Part shown: positions 60,851 to 64,000 of the stretch, piece after piece | How positions within the stretch are numbered: position 1 is the first letter of the stretch | Layout: every line of letters begins with the position of its first letter | Origin: Crocodylus rhombifer | Lineage: Eukaryota; Chordata; Crocodylia; Crocodylidae | Assembly: GCA_038503035.1 (NCBI GenBank) | Contig: JAVSML010019123.1 | Location: 1 to 64,000 of the forward strand | Length of the DNA stretch: 64,000 nt | Reading direction: 5' to 3' | Position numbers and translations under genes: made by a program | Notes under the pieces: model-generated | Seen by the model: the letters and a program-made list of their open reading frames with translations, nothing else | Told to the model about the DNA's origin: nothing | The model's database searches: none

Positions 60851-63800
60851 AGTGGTCATGTAAACATGGGGAGGGTGGGGGAGAAGCTCTTCCAGTCTCT
60901 GTGAATTATTTTTATTTTTGAAGGCAGCAAATTCAACTCAATGAACATTTTAGATTCACAGACTCCTGTTACAAGATGTGTCACTTAGAAAGGGTCTCCT
61001 CTTCCTCTGGTGTACTTTCTCTGCGTTGCATCAAACTCTGACTTTTACATTTGATATTCAGCTGTAAGGCCTGGATGTTTCTCAAGCACAACTCCCACTG
61101 AAAACAATGGGAGTTCTGTGGCTGGAGTGGCTGTAAGTGGATTCACAAGGAGAAATCAATCATTGCAAGGGAAAGCTGTGCCATAATATTCCCTCAGCTA
61201 TAAAGATGCTGTGGTGGAAATGAGCTGGCATTTTCCAAGTCATCATTAATGCAAGCCAGAATCTGAATCCCTTTTCTGGTTTGCCCATTCCACATATATT
61301 TATTCTGAAATTAGGAAAAGCTGCATTGAAGCAGCAGTATATGAAGTGAATGACCAGAACAACTTAAATGGAGAAATACAATCATTTTGATGTATTAGGT
61401 TTCAAAATACCGTACCTTCGGCAGTACCTCACATAAGGATGTTACTGCACATTAATTTTGAGAGCGTTAGGATCTGCCCACCACTACTTCAGCAGTAAAT
61501 GCCATGGCAATAAAGAATAATCGCTGCAGTAGTCATGCTGCTATAGTTAAAGCTCCGCTGGAGTTTCCATTCTGAGTTATAAATGCTCTTTTTGAAGGAT
61601 TTGTGACTTGGTACTTTTAAATTCACATTGGGCTGCAACTTCGCTTGGGAAAGGGGTATTAAAAATATTTAAATTGCTTTATGGTTTTGTTTGACTTTTT
61701 AGGCATGTTGACTGACTAAAACCAGACGAACTCCTGAAACAAAGACCTGGTCTAGGCGTAGATTTGCTTTAACCTTTTTGATTAGGGGTTTTATTTATGC
61801 CAACATAATAATGTGATGTCCCCCCCTCAGCATACAGAGGTAGTAGTAGGAAAACAGTTATGCTAGGATAGATTTTTCCCGTCACTTTAGTAAAATAAAT
61901 TAGCTTTGCCCTGGCATCTTTACCCTAGTATTCCTACCCCCTTAGGGAATTTCAGTGCTAGACATATATATTTTTCTAAAAATATATATTGTTCAAGCAA
62001 TCAGAATTATGTGCTGGCCCAAGGATTTCATCCTTTATTGCTCAAGGAAAGAGAGCAACCTGTTTTTTTTCTACTCAGACAAGTATGCCATTATGTTTTG
62101 AGTGGTTAACTCTTTACGTGCTTTTGAGAGATCCTTGCTCTTGGATTATTGACTTTGTTCTGTTCATTAATTATCATTTACTTCTTGAGTCTTGAACCTG
62201 AAGCCAAATATGCATAAGCGGTAACTCCTTCACCCAATAGGTACTTCATTGGTTCCAGCCACACCTCATACAGGATCCCAGGAGCAACTTGCAGTTGATG
62301 GCTGTGCATCACTAGCCTGGAAATACACATTGGAGGTAGCACTCAAGGAGTTAATTTTCTCAAGCACAATAAAATAAACAAGATAAGGGGCTTCTGCCTC
62401 AGAGTTTAAGTCAGAGATTTCAAAAACACAGTGTAATTATGAGGAACAGTCCAGACGTGCCAGCGAGTAATGAGAACAAAAGCTGAAAAGACTCTAATCT
62501 TCAGTAAGTTGCACCAAAAATAGGAAAAGAATAATATCATTATTGGATGAACACAACTAACTTCAGTGCAAAGCTTGTCAGATCTAATACAGTCAACTGT
62601 AAAACTGATGTAGGGAATCATGACCCTACATCTACGCTGCCACACTAGACTTCTCCCACCCAAAAGAACATAATTAATTTCAGCTGGAGGACGTTCTCCA
62701 TTTCTGTAATTAATAACATGTGCATTCACTGCACTAATCTTCTGTTGTGGGAAAGGTGTACAGGGTTATTAGTGAAAACAAATGAAACCATTCCCCACCC
62801 CCCTCAAAATTAGCTGTAATCAGTTGCGATCAATGTTTACAAATCAGGATGACATCAAAGATTTTTTTCATTGTATGGGTACCTCCTCTCCAAAGGAAAA
62901 GAACCCAAAAATCAATGCAAAGGTTGTATATATATTTCTGACACCAACATTTTCATGAATTTATTAAACCCAACTTTAAAAATAATTGACTGATGCATGT
63001 TTTTCATTATAAACTGTTATGGTACACTCTGAACTGACTGAAATGCTGAGAATGTCATCTTGCCTTTCTATTCTAGGGAACATACAGATGTTCCTGCTCC
63101 AGGAAAAGGTCAGAGGTGAAATTATTGTCCATGAAGGCAACAGGAGTTTTGCCGTTGACTTAAGAGCTAAGAATTTCACCCTCTACTGTAACCAACATTC
63201 AACATCCAAGAAATAGACAAGTCAGTATTTTATTTTTCTATACATAAAAGATTATTCAGTGCCTGGCTCACTACATGTTATATTTGCAACAGCAAAGTGA
63301 CCTCTGGATTTGGCAAGTCTTAGCAATTAATGACCACTTTGTGTTAAGGCCATTAGTCTGTCATTAATGATAAGAAAATAGCCTCTGTTATTGTCCAATC
63401 CTGTGCTATTTGGAGTTGTTGAGAGTTTTGTCACTGACTTCAACTGGAGTAGCCAAAGGGTCAATTCAGTTGTCTTTCTTGCAGTGCCAATGATTTCAGT
63501 AGTATGGATAGCAAGAAATACCCCAACTTGGGAGGCCTGGATGGCTTCTAATCCTTTTGTAGTGCCAGAGAGATAAAAGAGAAGTTAATATTCCCTTAGA
63601 AAATAGGAGTCAGAAGCTCTTTGGGGGAGATCCAGCCCTAAAATTAGTGGACACAGTTCTCATTTAATCTAGTGGAAGGTCTCTTTTGATCCATTCATTT
63701 CTAACTAGAAATTTTTAGAAAACCTAATAATGTAGCCAGTGGAATTCACATGCTGTTACTGAAGCATGACCAACTGTGAGTCACTAAACAACAAGAGCGA
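60851..63800. other. Non-coding stretch, no gene seen
   Basis: Old sauropsid repeat phrases (AACTCCCACTGAAAACAATGGGAGTT, about 61089-61114, a near-palindrome) occur. Open frames are short and unrecognised, including a 65-codon one at 63019-63216. Confidence 0.5.
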
Positions 63801-63985
63801 GGGACAGAAGTTACACATAAACTGGTTTAAGTAATCAGAAACTAGTTTAAACCTGTAACTGAACAGAAGCTCACTGCATATAAACCAGTTTCAAAATGAC
63901 TGAAACTGGTTTAAGATAAACCTGGTTAAATGTAGTATCAGACTTAACTGATTTGGGTCAAACCAGTTTATGAAACTTCTGTCCC
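63801..63985. mobile_element. Small non-autonomous DNA transposon, copy 2
   Basis: Perfect 12-base inverted ends GGGACAGAAGTT- and -AACTTCTGTCCC (allowing one extra A next to the right arm) bound a 185-base body. The centre holds a perfect 13-base-arm hairpin: TAAACCAGTTTCA (63881-63893) and TGAAACTGGTTTA (63901-63913). AAACTGGTTT-like motifs recur along both halves. It aligns end to end with copy 1 at 35745-35939. It has no coding capacity and is better preserved than copy 1. Confidence 0.85.
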
Positions 63986-64000
63986 AGATCCCTTCCTGGT

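Overview
This window looks like non-coding vertebrate DNA from a draft assembly, with a 400-base run of N inside a poly-T tract. The most likely source is a crocodilian, or at least a non-avian sauropsid. The basis is the repeat content: several CR1 LINE copies ending in short TCTATGAAA- or ACTATGAA-type tails, Charlie-like hAT elements, MIR/L2-type relics, and small inverted-repeat elements. The species call is inference from repeat style. I found no protein-coding host gene, rRNA or tRNA. Every open frame with a recognisable protein signature belongs to a retrotransposon.

Layout. 1-5.2 kb is a GC-rich minisatellite edge and then plain AT-rich sequence. 5.25-5.8 kb holds an inverted-repeat element. 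5.8-16.4 kb is mostly unique sequence with one hAT relic (10.9 kb), two small inverted-repeat elements (10.5 and 13.1-13.4 kb) and AT-rich stretches that may be conserved regulatory DNA (9.4-10.0 and 12.6-12.9 kb). 16.4-18.1 kb has an L2-like tail, the N gap and a CR1 tail. 18.5-20.5 kb is a decayed non-LTR retrotransposon on the minus strand, split by a CR1 3' end inserted on the plus strand. 24.3 kb carries a foldback repeat. 26.4-27.85 kb is a CpG-rich probable solo LTR with TGT...ACA ends and a 4-base TTTG duplication. It contains tandem repeats and a promoter-like motif cluster on its minus strand. 30-36 kb holds old SINE relics, a CR1 tail and the first copy of a small DNA element. 39.8-40.8 kb has a hAT element with a perfect 8-base target duplication and a CR1 tail. 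44.7-48.7 kb is a CR1 cluster: a truncated reverse-transcriptase copy with an open frame (plus), a CR1 3' UTR (plus) and a CR1 endonuclease fragment (minus). 48.7-59.8 kb is largely unremarkable. 59.8-60.05 kb is another CR1 tail. The window ends in a second copy of the 35.7-kb element.

The genes do not work together: this is intergenic or deep intronic DNA shaped by layered transposon insertions. The points most worth following are the solo LTR with its promoter-like motifs, the nested LINE insertion, the two-copy small transposon with a perfect internal 13-base palindrome, and the AT-rich candidate enhancers. I see no convincing new multi-gene system.
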